This document shows, piece after piece, positions 1-4,290 of a stretch of DNA of 5,105 nt. The DNA lies in assembly GCA_964448615.1 (NCBI GenBank), contig CAYUWH010000054.1:1-5105 (forward strand), written 5' to 3'. Source of the DNA: CAYUWH01 sp964448615 (GTDB lineage Bacteria; Patescibacteriota; Gracilibacteria; Peribacterales; Peribacteraceae). The first letter of the stretch is position 1; every line of letters starts with the position of its first letter. The notes beneath the pieces were generated by a model. That model made no database searches. It was not told the DNA's origin and saw only the letters and a list, made by a program, of their open reading frames with translations. A program made the translations under genes and the position numbers.

Positions 1-18
1 AGGGTCAAGTCTTTTTTA

Positions 19-68
19 TTCCAGGGAAGACGCTCGTTTTTTGTCATCTAGTAGGGCTCTTCCTGGAA
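19..68. repeat. Imperfect inverted repeat upstream of the first promoter
   Basis: The left arm TTCCAGGGAAGA (19-30) and the right arm TCTTCCTGGAA (58-68) are complementary over 11 pairs, with one extra G in the left arm and a 27-nt interval. The right arm ends exactly where the -35 hexamer of the first gene begins (69), so it could be an operator. It could equally be a structured 3' end of an unseen upstream gene, because T-runs lie at 12-17 and 37-42. No gene is visible in 1-105. The role is inferred and uncertain. Confidence 0.4.
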
Positions 69-97
69 TTGACTAAATATAGTTTAAATTGTATAAT
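69..97 (+). promoter_or_regulatory. Strong sigma70-type promoter of the first small gene
   Basis: TTGACT (69-74, 5/6 to consensus), a 17-bp AT-rich spacer and a perfect TATAAT (92-97) are directly visible. The expected transcription start, about 7 nt after the -10, is 103-105, which is 1-3 nt before the ATG at 106. There is no Shine-Dalgarno, so the transcript is predicted to be leaderless or nearly so. Confidence 0.85.
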
Positions 98-105
98 ATC
101 TTCAT

Positions 106-354
106 ATGCATCGTACTAACTCATACAAACTCAGTGAACGACAACCACTCCCACAAACTATTCAAGATGTGAAAAACGCCGCCCGCGAGGCGCGTGAATT
201 CATTGAAAGCAATGCCGGCGCAGTCAGCAAGACGCGCGATGAGGTGCGCTGGTTTATCGAATACTGCCTAAAGCTTGAAGCGGGAGAGCAGCTCAATCAT
301 GTCGAAACGTTCGATTCGATGTTGGAACGAGCAGTGAAGGCGATTGAAGCCTAG
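106..354 (+). CDS. Small hypothetical protein (82 aa), predicted leaderless
   Basis: I do not recognise this 82-residue protein. It is soluble-looking and has no signal peptide or membrane segment. After a polar N-terminus (1-17), residues about 18-55 and 58-82 are rich in Ala, Glu, Lys and Arg and should be largely alpha-helical (for example VKNAAREAREFIE near 22-34 and SMLERAVKAIEA at the end), suggesting a small helical bundle or oligomerising protein. It has one Cys (about residue 54). The ATG at 106 is chosen because it sits 8 nt after a perfect -10 box; no later in-frame start has a Shine-Dalgarno. The gene is convergent with the minus-strand gene that follows, and the two share the stop tetranucleotide CTAG (351-354). 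A real gene is supported by the consensus promoter and codon pattern; its function is unknown. Confidence 0.75.
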   Translation: MHRTNSYKLSERQPLPQTIQDVKNAAREAREFIESNAGAVSKTRDEVRWFIEYCLKLEAGEQLNHVETFDSMLERAVKAIEA

Positions 355-872
355 ATCTTCCTGCTGTCATACGCCCAGTGGAGCAGTGCCTGGCGTTGTT
401 TGCGACGACAGGCGAGATCGCCTTTTTTACAATGGCGAATGACCTGCGCTTTGTGGCGCTTGATCGCGATCCATCTGCGGATCTGACGATCATCTTCCTC
501 CGGCATGCGGCGGCCCATGTAGTAACGGCAATACCATTGGAACCAGCCGCGCGGATCCATCGGGTGAATCCATCCTTTTTTCTTCCACACAGAAAGAGGT
601 TGGCTCGCGTCCACCCCGAAAAAATTCAAGGATCTGTCGTGTTTCTGCGGAGAGAGTTTTGCATGTGTGAACCAATCTTCCGGAAATTCCCCGCGGCAGT
701 CGGTCATGTATTTGCCGCCGAAGATCCCGAGTGCCAACATTTCTTTCGGACTGAGATCCGGCGTGAAACGCGGGTCGAAGTTCCGACCCGGTCGCTCCGT
801 GAGGGTGTATTGCGCGGTTTGCATCGAATCGCGGACGCGGACGGTGTAGGGTCTTGATGTTGGGATATTCAT
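351..872 (-). CDS. Conserved hypothetical protein with DPRGWFQWYCRYY signature
   Basis: A 173-residue soluble protein if started at the ATG at 872-870. From memory it matches a highly conserved but functionally uncharacterised family; I know no symbol or activity. Visible blocks are FDPRFTPDLSPKEML (32-46), LGIFGGKYMTDCR (48-60), EFPEDWF (62-68), SLNFFGVDASQPLSVW (81-96), DPRGWFQWYCRYYMGRR (106-122), DDRQIRRW (127-134) and the C-terminal CRRKQRQALLHWAYDSRK (155-172). The density of Trp, Tyr, Arg and Asp in short invariant-looking blocks suggests a binding or catalytic site; Cys occur at 59, 115, 148 and 155. There is no signal peptide or transmembrane helix. An upstream in-frame ATG at 890 would add MLSYHT, but the 872 start sits 8 nt behind an extended -10 box, as seen at neighbouring genes. 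It is convergent with the 106-354 gene and divergent from trhO. The family is recalled, not searched. Confidence 0.88.
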   Translation of the reverse strand: MNIPTSRPYTVRVRDSMQTAQYTLTERPGRNFDPRFTPDLSPKEMLALGIFGGKYMTDCRGEFPEDWFTHAKLSPQKHDRSLNFFGVDASQPLSVWKKKGWIHPMDPRGWFQWYCRYYMGRRMPEEDDRQIRRWIAIKRHKAQVIRHCKKGDLACRRKQRQALLHWAYDSRKI

Positions 873-880
873 CGTGTGAT

Positions 881-889
881 ACGATAGCA
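881..889 (-). promoter_or_regulatory. Extended -10 promoter candidate of the minus-strand conserved gene
   Basis: Read on the minus strand, TGC followed by TATCGT (889 down to 881) forms an extended -10 element with 4/6 match in the hexamer. There is no convincing -35 at 17 bp, as is common for extended -10 promoters. The hexamer ends 8 nt before the ATG at 872, so the predicted start point is 1-3 nt from the codon. A TTGACG at 900-895 lies too close to be its -35. Confidence 0.45.
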
Positions 890-906
890 TATGGCGTCAA
901 TTCCGC

Positions 907-912
907 TATACT
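907..912 (+). promoter_or_regulatory. -10 box candidate of trhO
   Basis: TATACT (5/6) ends 8 nt before the ATG at 921, the same spacing as at the 106-354 gene. The -35 at 17-bp spacing (884-889, ATAGCA) is weak. It lies within the 48-bp interval shared with the divergent gene. Its position inside the N-terminal extension that an ATG at 891 would give supports 921 as the real start. Confidence 0.5.
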
Positions 913-920
913 CCGCCACA

Positions 921-1799
921 ATGTCCGCTCCCATTTCCATCACCGCGTTTTATCTCTTCACGCCGTTGAGCGAGGAGCGTCTTGACCAATTGCAGGCGGA
1001 ATTGCTGAATCTCGGCAATGCGTCCGGTATGCGCGGTTTAACGTTGCTCGCGCCTGAAGGAATAAACGGAACGGTGTGCGGCTCTGCGGAGGCGATTGCC
1101 GACTGGAAAGCGCATCTGACGGCACTCTTCGGCCCCATTGTCTTTAAAGATAGCACTGCCGCCAGATTGGTGTTTAAGCGCTGGTCGGTGAAGAAGAAGC
1201 CCGAAATCGTCGGACTCAAGCGGCCGGACATTCGCCCGCAGGGGCCGCATCGTCATCTCACGCCGCAGCAGTGGCACGAGATGCTTTCGCAGGAAGATGT
1301 GGTGGTGCTCGATGCGCGCAACGAGTACGAAGTCGAGATCGGGAAATTCAAGGGCGCGATCGATCCAAAGCTCGAATCGTTCCAGGATTTTCCCGAATTT
1401 GCGAAGCAGAAAACTCTGCCTGAGGATAAGAAAATTTTGATGTACTGCACGGGAGGGATTCGCTGCGAAAAGGCGCTGCTGGCTCTCGAAGAGGAAGGCT
1501 ACAAAGAGGTGTATCAATTGGAAGGAGGAATCCTGGCCTACCTCGCACAATTTCCGCATCAGGAATTTGAAGGCGAGTGTTTCGTGTTCGACCAGCGGAC
1601 CTCCGTCGATCAGGAGCTGCAACCATCCCAGCGTTATGCGATCTGCCCGCACTGCGGCCAGCCAGCCGAACATCTCATTCAGTGCGCGGAGTGCAAGGTT
1701 GAGCAAAAAATTTGTACAAAATGCTCTGCGCACGAAGAACGTCGCACCTGTTCAAAGCGGTGTGCGAATGAATATAAGGAAGCTGCGTTGCTACTCTGA
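921..1799 (+). CDS. trhO: tRNA uridine(34) hydroxylase, rhodanese family (TrhO/YceA)
   Basis: TrhO proteins (formerly YceA) make 5-hydroxyuridine at tRNA wobble position 34 in an O2-dependent reaction. This 292-residue protein shows the family layout: an N-terminal acylphosphatase-like domain (about 5-92) with APEGINGTV (44-52), a rhodanese domain (about 120-215) with LDARNEYEVEIGKFKGAI (130-147), and the active-site loop CTGGIRCEKA starting at the catalytic Cys176, followed by LEGGILAYL (200-208). The C-terminal tail carries eight Cys in four pairs (242/245, 255/258, 265/268, 277/281), consistent with zinc binding. The length is close to short family members; E. coli YceA is longer. The start at 921 gives the usual family N-terminus; an in-frame ATG at 891 would add ten residues but overlaps the promoter. 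The gene stands alone, divergent from the conserved hypothetical gene. All key residues are present, so it should be active. Confidence 0.95.
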   Translation: MSAPISITAFYLFTPLSEERLDQLQAELLNLGNASGMRGLTLLAPEGINGTVCGSAEAIADWKAHLTALFGPIVFKDSTAARLVFKRWSVKKKPEIVGLKRPDIRPQGPHRHLTPQQWHEMLSQEDVVVLDARNEYEVEIGKFKGAIDPKLESFQDFPEFAKQKTLPEDKKILMYCTGGIRCEKALLALEEEGYKEVYQLEGGILAYLAQFPHQEFEGECFVFDQRTSVDQELQPSQRYAICPHCGQPAEHLIQCAECKVEQKICTKCSAHEERRTCSKRCANEYKEAALLL

Positions 1800-1812
1800 G
1801 AAGAGCGGCTGA

Positions 1813-1997
1813 TCAATGCTCGTAGTGGTGCAGGGTAGCGGGCCTAGGCATGGCTCGGTTGATGACGAGGAAGACGGCATTTCGCCGAGAGAGCTCATGG
1901 TTGGCCATGAAGAAGTTTCGACCGAGTCGTCTGAAGAAAAACCGAATGAGAATGCCGACGAGCTTGAGCTCCACGCCGACGAAGGCATTTCCGAGGC
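1813..1997 (-). CDS. Possible C-terminal fragment of an unknown protein, cut by the assembly gap
   Basis: On the minus strand, 60 codons run open from the edge of the N gap to a TGA at 1815-1813. The peptide is basic and partly hydrophobic (AFVGVELKLVGILIRFFF early, ending PATLHHYEH), and its codons have higher third-position GC than the competing frames. It would be convergent with trhO, 13 nt apart. Two other frames are also open here: a plus-strand acidic frame from ATG 1816, which has no Shine-Dalgarno and no -10 box, and a Ser-rich minus frame ending at 1791 that would join the pilin gene only if the gap were exactly 100 nt. I cannot assign a family. It may be a separate gene downstream of the pilin or a misread frame. 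Confidence 0.33.
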
Positions 1998-2097
1998 NNN
2001 NNNNNNNNNNNNNNNNNNNNNNNNNNNNNNNNNNNNNNNNNNNNNNNNNNNNNNNNNNNNNNNNNNNNNNNNNNNNNNNNNNNNNNNNNNNNNNNNN
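1998..2097. other. Assembly gap of exactly 100 N
   Basis: A run of exactly 100 undetermined bases, the conventional placeholder for a scaffold join of unknown length. Reading frames that appear to cross it are therefore not evidence of continuity. It interrupts the pilin-like gene on its 3' side. Confidence 0.97.
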
Positions 2098-2468
2098 CCC
2101 GTGAAATCCGGGCAAGGTTCCGCGAAGTCCCGCGGCAAATCCGCGATGTACTCCGGCGCAAGCATGCTCATGTCCAAGCAATTGGCATTGTTGGTGACGC
2201 CCCTGGTGCAGATTTGCATCGCATGCTCGATCCCGCTTGGCAGTTCGCTTTGATGCGGAAGAAAGCTTTCATAGAGCTGATACTGCGTCATGGCGGCGTG
2301 ATAGGTTTTTTCGTTCATCGCGCGTTCCACGTCACGCGCGGCAAGCAGAGTTTTTCGCGGCCCGATGACATTGAGCATCATGCTCGCGAGCGTGCCGACG
2401 ATGCCGATGACGATCAAAAGCTCGATCATCGTGAAGCCGCCGTGTGCTCGTCGTGCAGAAAAATTCAT
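2098..2468 (-). CDS. Type IV pilin-like protein, 3' end lost in gap
   Basis: The first 123 residues of a type IV pilin or pseudopilin are visible. A short basic leader (1-11) ends in Gly-Gly and is followed by the prepilin peptidase/N-methylation motif GFTMIE: cleavage is expected after Gly11, the mature protein starts at Phe12, and Glu16 is the conserved Glu+5. A hydrophobic helix (about 12-35) anchors it in the membrane and packs in the filament core. The C-terminal part has Cys87, Cys97 and Cys119 and the segment LAPEYIADLPRDF (103-115), a pattern I associate with CPR pilins, where it precedes a short tail with a Thr-Gly-Tyr-like ending; the visible sequence stops at DFTG. Perhaps 20-40 residues are missing, which would fit a gap of about 100 bp. 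The gene is divergent from a receiver-domain gene 106 bp away. Major pilin versus minor pseudopilin cannot be decided. Confidence 0.9.
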
Positions 2469-2475
2469 CCGCGAG

Positions 2476-2512
2476 AGTGTACAGATTTCAATCTTCTCTT
2501 CCAGTTTTTTTT
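2476..2512 (-). promoter_or_regulatory. Promoter candidate of the pilin-like gene
   Basis: On the minus strand an A8 tract (2512-2505) resembling an UP element precedes a weak -35 CTGGAA (2504-2499), a 17-bp spacer and TACACT (2481-2476, 4/6). The -10 ends 7 nt before the ATG at 2468, and there is no Shine-Dalgarno. The elements are individually weak; the arrangement and spacing are the main support. Confidence 0.4.
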
Positions 2513-2528
2513 GAACCTCTCTGTCAAG

Positions 2529-2542
2529 CCGAACAAATTCGG
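2529..2542. repeat. Short inverted repeat in the pilin/receiver intergenic region
   Basis: CCGAA and TTCGG flank a CAAA spacer, a 14-bp dyad. It overlaps the position where the -35 of the receiver gene would lie (2538-2543 at 17-bp spacing) and could be a regulator site in the 106-bp divergent interval. A dyad this short can arise by chance. Confidence 0.25.
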
Positions 2543-2560
2543 CCCCGTATTCCGGTGCGG

Positions 2561-2566
2561 TACAGT
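2561..2566 (+). promoter_or_regulatory. -10 box candidate of the receiver gene
   Basis: TACAGT (4/6) ends 8 nt before the ATG at 2575, and there is no Shine-Dalgarno in between (GGGCGCCG). The -35 at 17 bp (TTCGGC, 2538-2543) is weak and part of a short dyad, so the promoter may need an activator or may not be real. Its spacing matches that of the other genes. Confidence 0.38.
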
Positions 2567-2574
2567 GGGCGCCG

Positions 2575-2955
2575 ATGCCACAGTATCCGAATATTCTTAT
2601 AGTAGAAGACGATCCCTATCTCCGAGAAGCATACATCCGCCGCTTTGCCCGCACGCAGTTCGCCGTCCGCACGGCGAGTGACGGGGAAGAGGGTGTGCGC
2701 CTGATCAAGGAGCAGGCCCCGGATCTGTTGATCTGCGATATCATGATGCCGGGAAAAGACGGCTGGTGGGTGTTGCAGCAATTTCCCAAGAAGAAGCGTG
2801 CATTTGCGGTTCTCATGCTCACGAATTTGGAAGACGAGGAGACGCGAAGCCGTTGCGCCGAATTGGGTGCCGATGGATATTTGGTAAAGAAAGACATGAG
2901 CCTGCATACTCTGATTTCCACTGCGGAGCAGTTTTTGCAGCAGAAGGGATCGTAG
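2575..2955 (+). CDS. Single-domain response regulator (CheY-like receiver)
   Basis: A 126-residue stand-alone receiver domain with no output domain. The complete phosphorylation site is visible: acidic cluster Glu11, Asp12, Asp13 (ILIVEDDP), phosphoacceptor Asp55 in LLICDIMMPGKDGW, the switch Thr83 in VLMLTN, and Lys105 in GYLVKKD. Such proteins are phosphorylated by a histidine kinase and act by binding a partner, as CheY does at the flagellar motor or PilG/PilH in type IV pilus control. No kinase is present in the window. The gene is divergent from the type IV pilin-like gene and is followed 30 nt later by a membrane-protein gene, probably in the same transcript. A pilus-related role is inferred from this neighbourhood. 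The ATG at 2575 gives a normal receiver N-terminus. Confidence 0.95.
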   Translation: MPQYPNILIVEDDPYLREAYIRRFARTQFAVRTASDGEEGVRLIKEQAPDLLICDIMMPGKDGWWVLQQFPKKKRAFAVLMLTNLEDEETRSRCAELGADGYLVKKDMSLHTLISTAEQFLQQKGS

Positions 2956-2985
2956 TTGTTTTTCCTCCTCTCTCATCACGAATAC

Positions 2986-3588
2986 ATGGACACGCTCCGC
3001 CTCATCACCGCCGCACTGTTCTCCGGATCGGATTCGTTCTCGGTCTTGCTGTTCGTCGTCAGCGCCTTGTTTCTCATTGTGGGTGTCGCCATCAAGACAA
3101 AGGATCGTGTTCGTTTGCGTTACCTGGAGCATGTGCCGTTGAATCATATCGAATTCACGCACCCGCACCTTCCTTCCGCCCGCGTCATCGCCGCTATTTT
3201 GCTGTGCACACTCACCTTGTTGCTCGCGGGATTGCAGACCGTGCAGGGTATTTTTCCATTCGATGATCCGTATCGGGGACTCAACCTCATATCGTTTTTC
3301 TTGATCGCCGGTGCAGTCGGCATTCTTGCGGAACTGCATTGGAAGGGCGGGAAGGAATACGTATCCGCCGCCCTCGTGGGAACGGCACTCGCATTCTTGC
3401 TGTTGATTATGCACGTTAGCGGCATGGTGAAACCGTTCGGCGAGAAGCTATTCCTCTTGGTATTACTGCTGCCTTCGATGCTGCTTGTCGGTTACATCTT
3501 CTCACGTCAGCATCGTATCGGAACCGTCCTCACCTTACTCTTCTCGTTCCTGTTCTGGATGACGATTGCGCTCGTGGCTAGAATTTGA
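2986..3588 (+). CDS. Six-helix integral membrane protein of unknown function
   Basis: A 200-residue membrane protein that I do not recognise. Six hydrophobic segments are visible at about 18-36, 67-86, 99-117, 125-146, 154-172 and 178-198. The first and second are separated by a basic cytosolic-looking loop (37-66, KTKDRVRLRYLEHV then a His/Pro-rich stretch). There is no signal peptide, enzyme motif or ATP-binding site. A TTG at 2956, directly after the receiver stop, would add MFFLLSHHEY; ATG 2986 is preferred because the extra residues lack a Shine-Dalgarno and are not needed for the topology. Neither start has a Shine-Dalgarno, and no -10 box sits 6-8 nt before 2986, so it is probably co-transcribed with the receiver gene 30 nt upstream. 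Its TGA stop lies inside the -35 box of the next gene. It could be a receiver partner, but that is speculation. Confidence 0.82.
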   Translation: MDTLRLITAALFSGSDSFSVLLFVVSALFLIVGVAIKTKDRVRLRYLEHVPLNHIEFTHPHLPSARVIAAILLCTLTLLLAGLQTVQGIFPFDDPYRGLNLISFFLIAGAVGILAELHWKGGKEYVSAALVGTALAFLLLIMHVSGMVKPFGEKLFLLVLLLPSMLLVGYIFSRQHRIGTVLTLLFSFLFWMTIALVARI

Positions 3589-3612
3589 CAAAATTTGAAT
3601 TAACTCCATAAT
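3585..3612 (+). promoter_or_regulatory. Near-consensus promoter of the Nudix-like gene
   Basis: A perfect -35 TTGACA (3585-3590), a 16-bp spacer and CATAAT (3607-3612, 5/6) are visible. The -35 contains the TGA stop of the membrane-protein gene. The expected start is about 3619, which gives a leader of about 47 nt. It is the only promoter here placed far enough upstream to give a conventional leader. Confidence 0.82.
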
Positions 3613-3622
3613 ATCCATATCC

Positions 3623-3639
3623 CTCTGCATCGTGCAGAG
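3623..3639 (+). promoter_or_regulatory. Hairpin at the 5' end of the Nudix-like transcript
   Basis: CTCTGCA and TGCAGAG form a perfect 7-bp stem around a TCG loop, starting a few nt after the predicted transcription start. A 5'-terminal stem of this kind can protect an mRNA from 5'-end-dependent decay, or the dyad could be an operator. It is not followed by a T-run, so it is a poor terminator for the upstream operon. Confidence 0.55.
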
Positions 3640-3653
3640 TGACCTTTCACATG

Positions 3654-3659
3654 AAGGAG
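3654..3659 (+). promoter_or_regulatory. Shine-Dalgarno of the Nudix-like gene
   Basis: AAGGAG lies 7 nt before the ATG at 3667, ideal spacing. It is the only clear Shine-Dalgarno at a gene start in the window. It sits between two copies of TCACATGAA (3647-3655 and 3663-3671); the second contains the true start, the first an out-of-frame ATG at 3651. Confidence 0.85.
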
Positions 3660-3666
3660 AAATCAC

Positions 3667-4194
3667 ATGAAACCGGCATTCGTCTACGGTTTGCTACTCA
3701 TTCCCAAGGACCGCAAGCTTGCGGTCTGTCACGAAGGAGGGCGGCAGTACCGCCTGCCCGGCGGACAGGTTGAGGAAGGAGAGTCTGAGAAGGATGCGCT
3801 TTCGCGCCTGGTCGAGGCGCAGGCGGGCATCGTCGTGACCGTCGTGGAGACGATCGGGCCTCTTTATGGCGGCGGCGGCCTGATGACACAGGCGTACGAC
3901 TGCAATGTGGAAGGGGGCGGGGATGTGCTCATGAGAGACAGGCCGATGGAGGTCTGCTTCGTGACCCTGAAGGAGTTCCTGGCTCTGTCCGTGCAGGATT
4001 CCGTTCAGCGGCGCATGATTCTGGATGGATTCAGCATCATGGACCCGCCCGAGATTGTCGGCGAATCGCCCTTCGGGACTGTCGAAGGCGTGTATCTCTC
4101 CGACGACGGCACCAAGCTCGTCGAAGATCGCGACGACGAACGTCTCATCTACCGGCGCATCGACCCGGATTCGCCGACCGGGTACATGGAATAA
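3667..4194 (+). CDS. Nudix-like domain protein with degenerate Nudix box
   Basis: A 175-residue protein with the N-terminal pattern of a Nudix hydrolase (VYGLLLIPKDRKLAV, then YRLPGGQVEEGE at 28-39). Nudix enzymes hydrolyse nucleoside diphosphates linked to another moiety, with Mg2+ held by the box GX5EX7REUXEEXGU. Here Gly33, Glu39, Arg47, Gly54 and Ile55 fit, but the REUXEE part reads RLVEAQ (47-52): all three of its Glu positions are Leu48, Ala51 and Gln52, with a Glu at the neighbouring variable position 50. Catalysis is therefore doubtful; it may bind a nucleotide or use other acids. After the domain, an acidic C-terminal tail (about 130-175, rich in Asp/Glu/Pro, ending TGYME) has no family I recognise. 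It is a monocistronic unit: own promoter, Shine-Dalgarno AAGGAG and a terminator 14 nt after the stop. The fold call is firm, the activity is not. Confidence 0.85.
   Translation: MKPAFVYGLLLIPKDRKLAVCHEGGRQYRLPGGQVEEGESEKDALSRLVEAQAGIVVTVVETIGPLYGGGGLMTQAYDCNVEGGGDVLMRDRPMEVCFVTLKEFLALSVQDSVQRRMILDGFSIMDPPEIVGESPFGTVEGVYLSDDGTKLVEDRDDERLIYRRIDPDSPTGYME
3709..3726. repeat. Perfect 18-bp palindrome inside the Nudix-like gene
   Basis: GACCGCAAG is followed immediately by its reverse complement CTTGCGGTC, covering codons 15-20 (Asp-Arg-Lys-Leu-Ala-Val). It begins 42 nt after the first base of the start codon. It could form a stem in the early mRNA or serve as a dimeric protein-binding site; chance is possible. 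Confidence 0.5.
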
Positions 4195-4208
4195 ACGTGA
4201 ATGGTCTT

Positions 4209-4265
4209 AAGCCCTGAACCTGAGCCGTCTGCCGAAGGCAGACGAGCGAATGGTTCAGGGCTTTT
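4209..4265 (+). terminator. Compound intrinsic terminator after the Nudix-like gene
   Basis: The outer arms AAGCCCTGAACC (4209-4220) and GGTTCAGGGCTT (4252-4263) pair perfectly over 12 bp and run into TTTTCTCTATT. Inside the loop a second perfect 8-bp stem, CGTCTGCC/GGCAGACG (4226-4233, 4237-4244), closes a GAA triloop. The nested hairpin begins 14 nt after the TAA stop. The T-tract is only on the plus-strand side, so it terminates rightward transcription and separates this gene from the YdjC-like gene. Confidence 0.9.
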
Positions 4266-4278
4266 CTCTATTCTCCTC

Positions 4279-4284
4279 TATACT
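4279..4284 (+). promoter_or_regulatory. -10 box candidate of the YdjC-like gene
   Basis: TATACT (5/6) ends 6 nt before the ATG at 4291, putting the expected start at or within 1-2 nt of the ATG. There is no Shine-Dalgarno (preceding bases CCCCGC) and no convincing -35, because the region upstream is the terminator. Since that terminator blocks read-through, a promoter must lie in this short space. Confidence 0.48.
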
Positions 4285-4290
4285 CCCCGC

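Noticed and set aside
378..857. Open plus-strand frame of 159 codons opposite the conserved hypothetical gene
   Set aside because: The minus-strand protein has strong conserved-family blocks across the same region; the plus frame is its antisense shadow without a ribosome site or recognisable motif.
891..920. Upstream ATG at 891 as the trhO start
   Set aside because: It adds ten residues not typical of the family N-terminus, and the TATACT box would then lie inside the coding region; ATG 921 fits both the family and the promoter spacing.
1038..1733. Open minus-strand frame of 231 codons inside trhO
   Set aside because: It is antisense to an unambiguous trhO with all family motifs and has no recognisable domain.
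1816..1997. Acidic plus-strand frame from ATG 1816
   Set aside because: It has no Shine-Dalgarno, no -10 box at the usual spacing and very biased composition (Asp/Glu-rich), as expected opposite a Leu/Val/Phe-rich minus-strand coding region; kept only as an alternative.
2956..2985. TTG at 2956 as the start of the membrane protein
   Set aside because: It has no Shine-Dalgarno, and the additional ten residues are unnecessary; ATG 2986 is more plausible, although translational coupling from the receiver stop cannot be excluded.
2524..3414. Open minus-strand frame of 296 codons over the receiver and membrane-protein genes
   Set aside because: It is the longest open frame here, but its low-complexity Gln/Glu/His-rich translation has no motifs, while the opposite strand encodes a textbook receiver and a clear six-helix protein.
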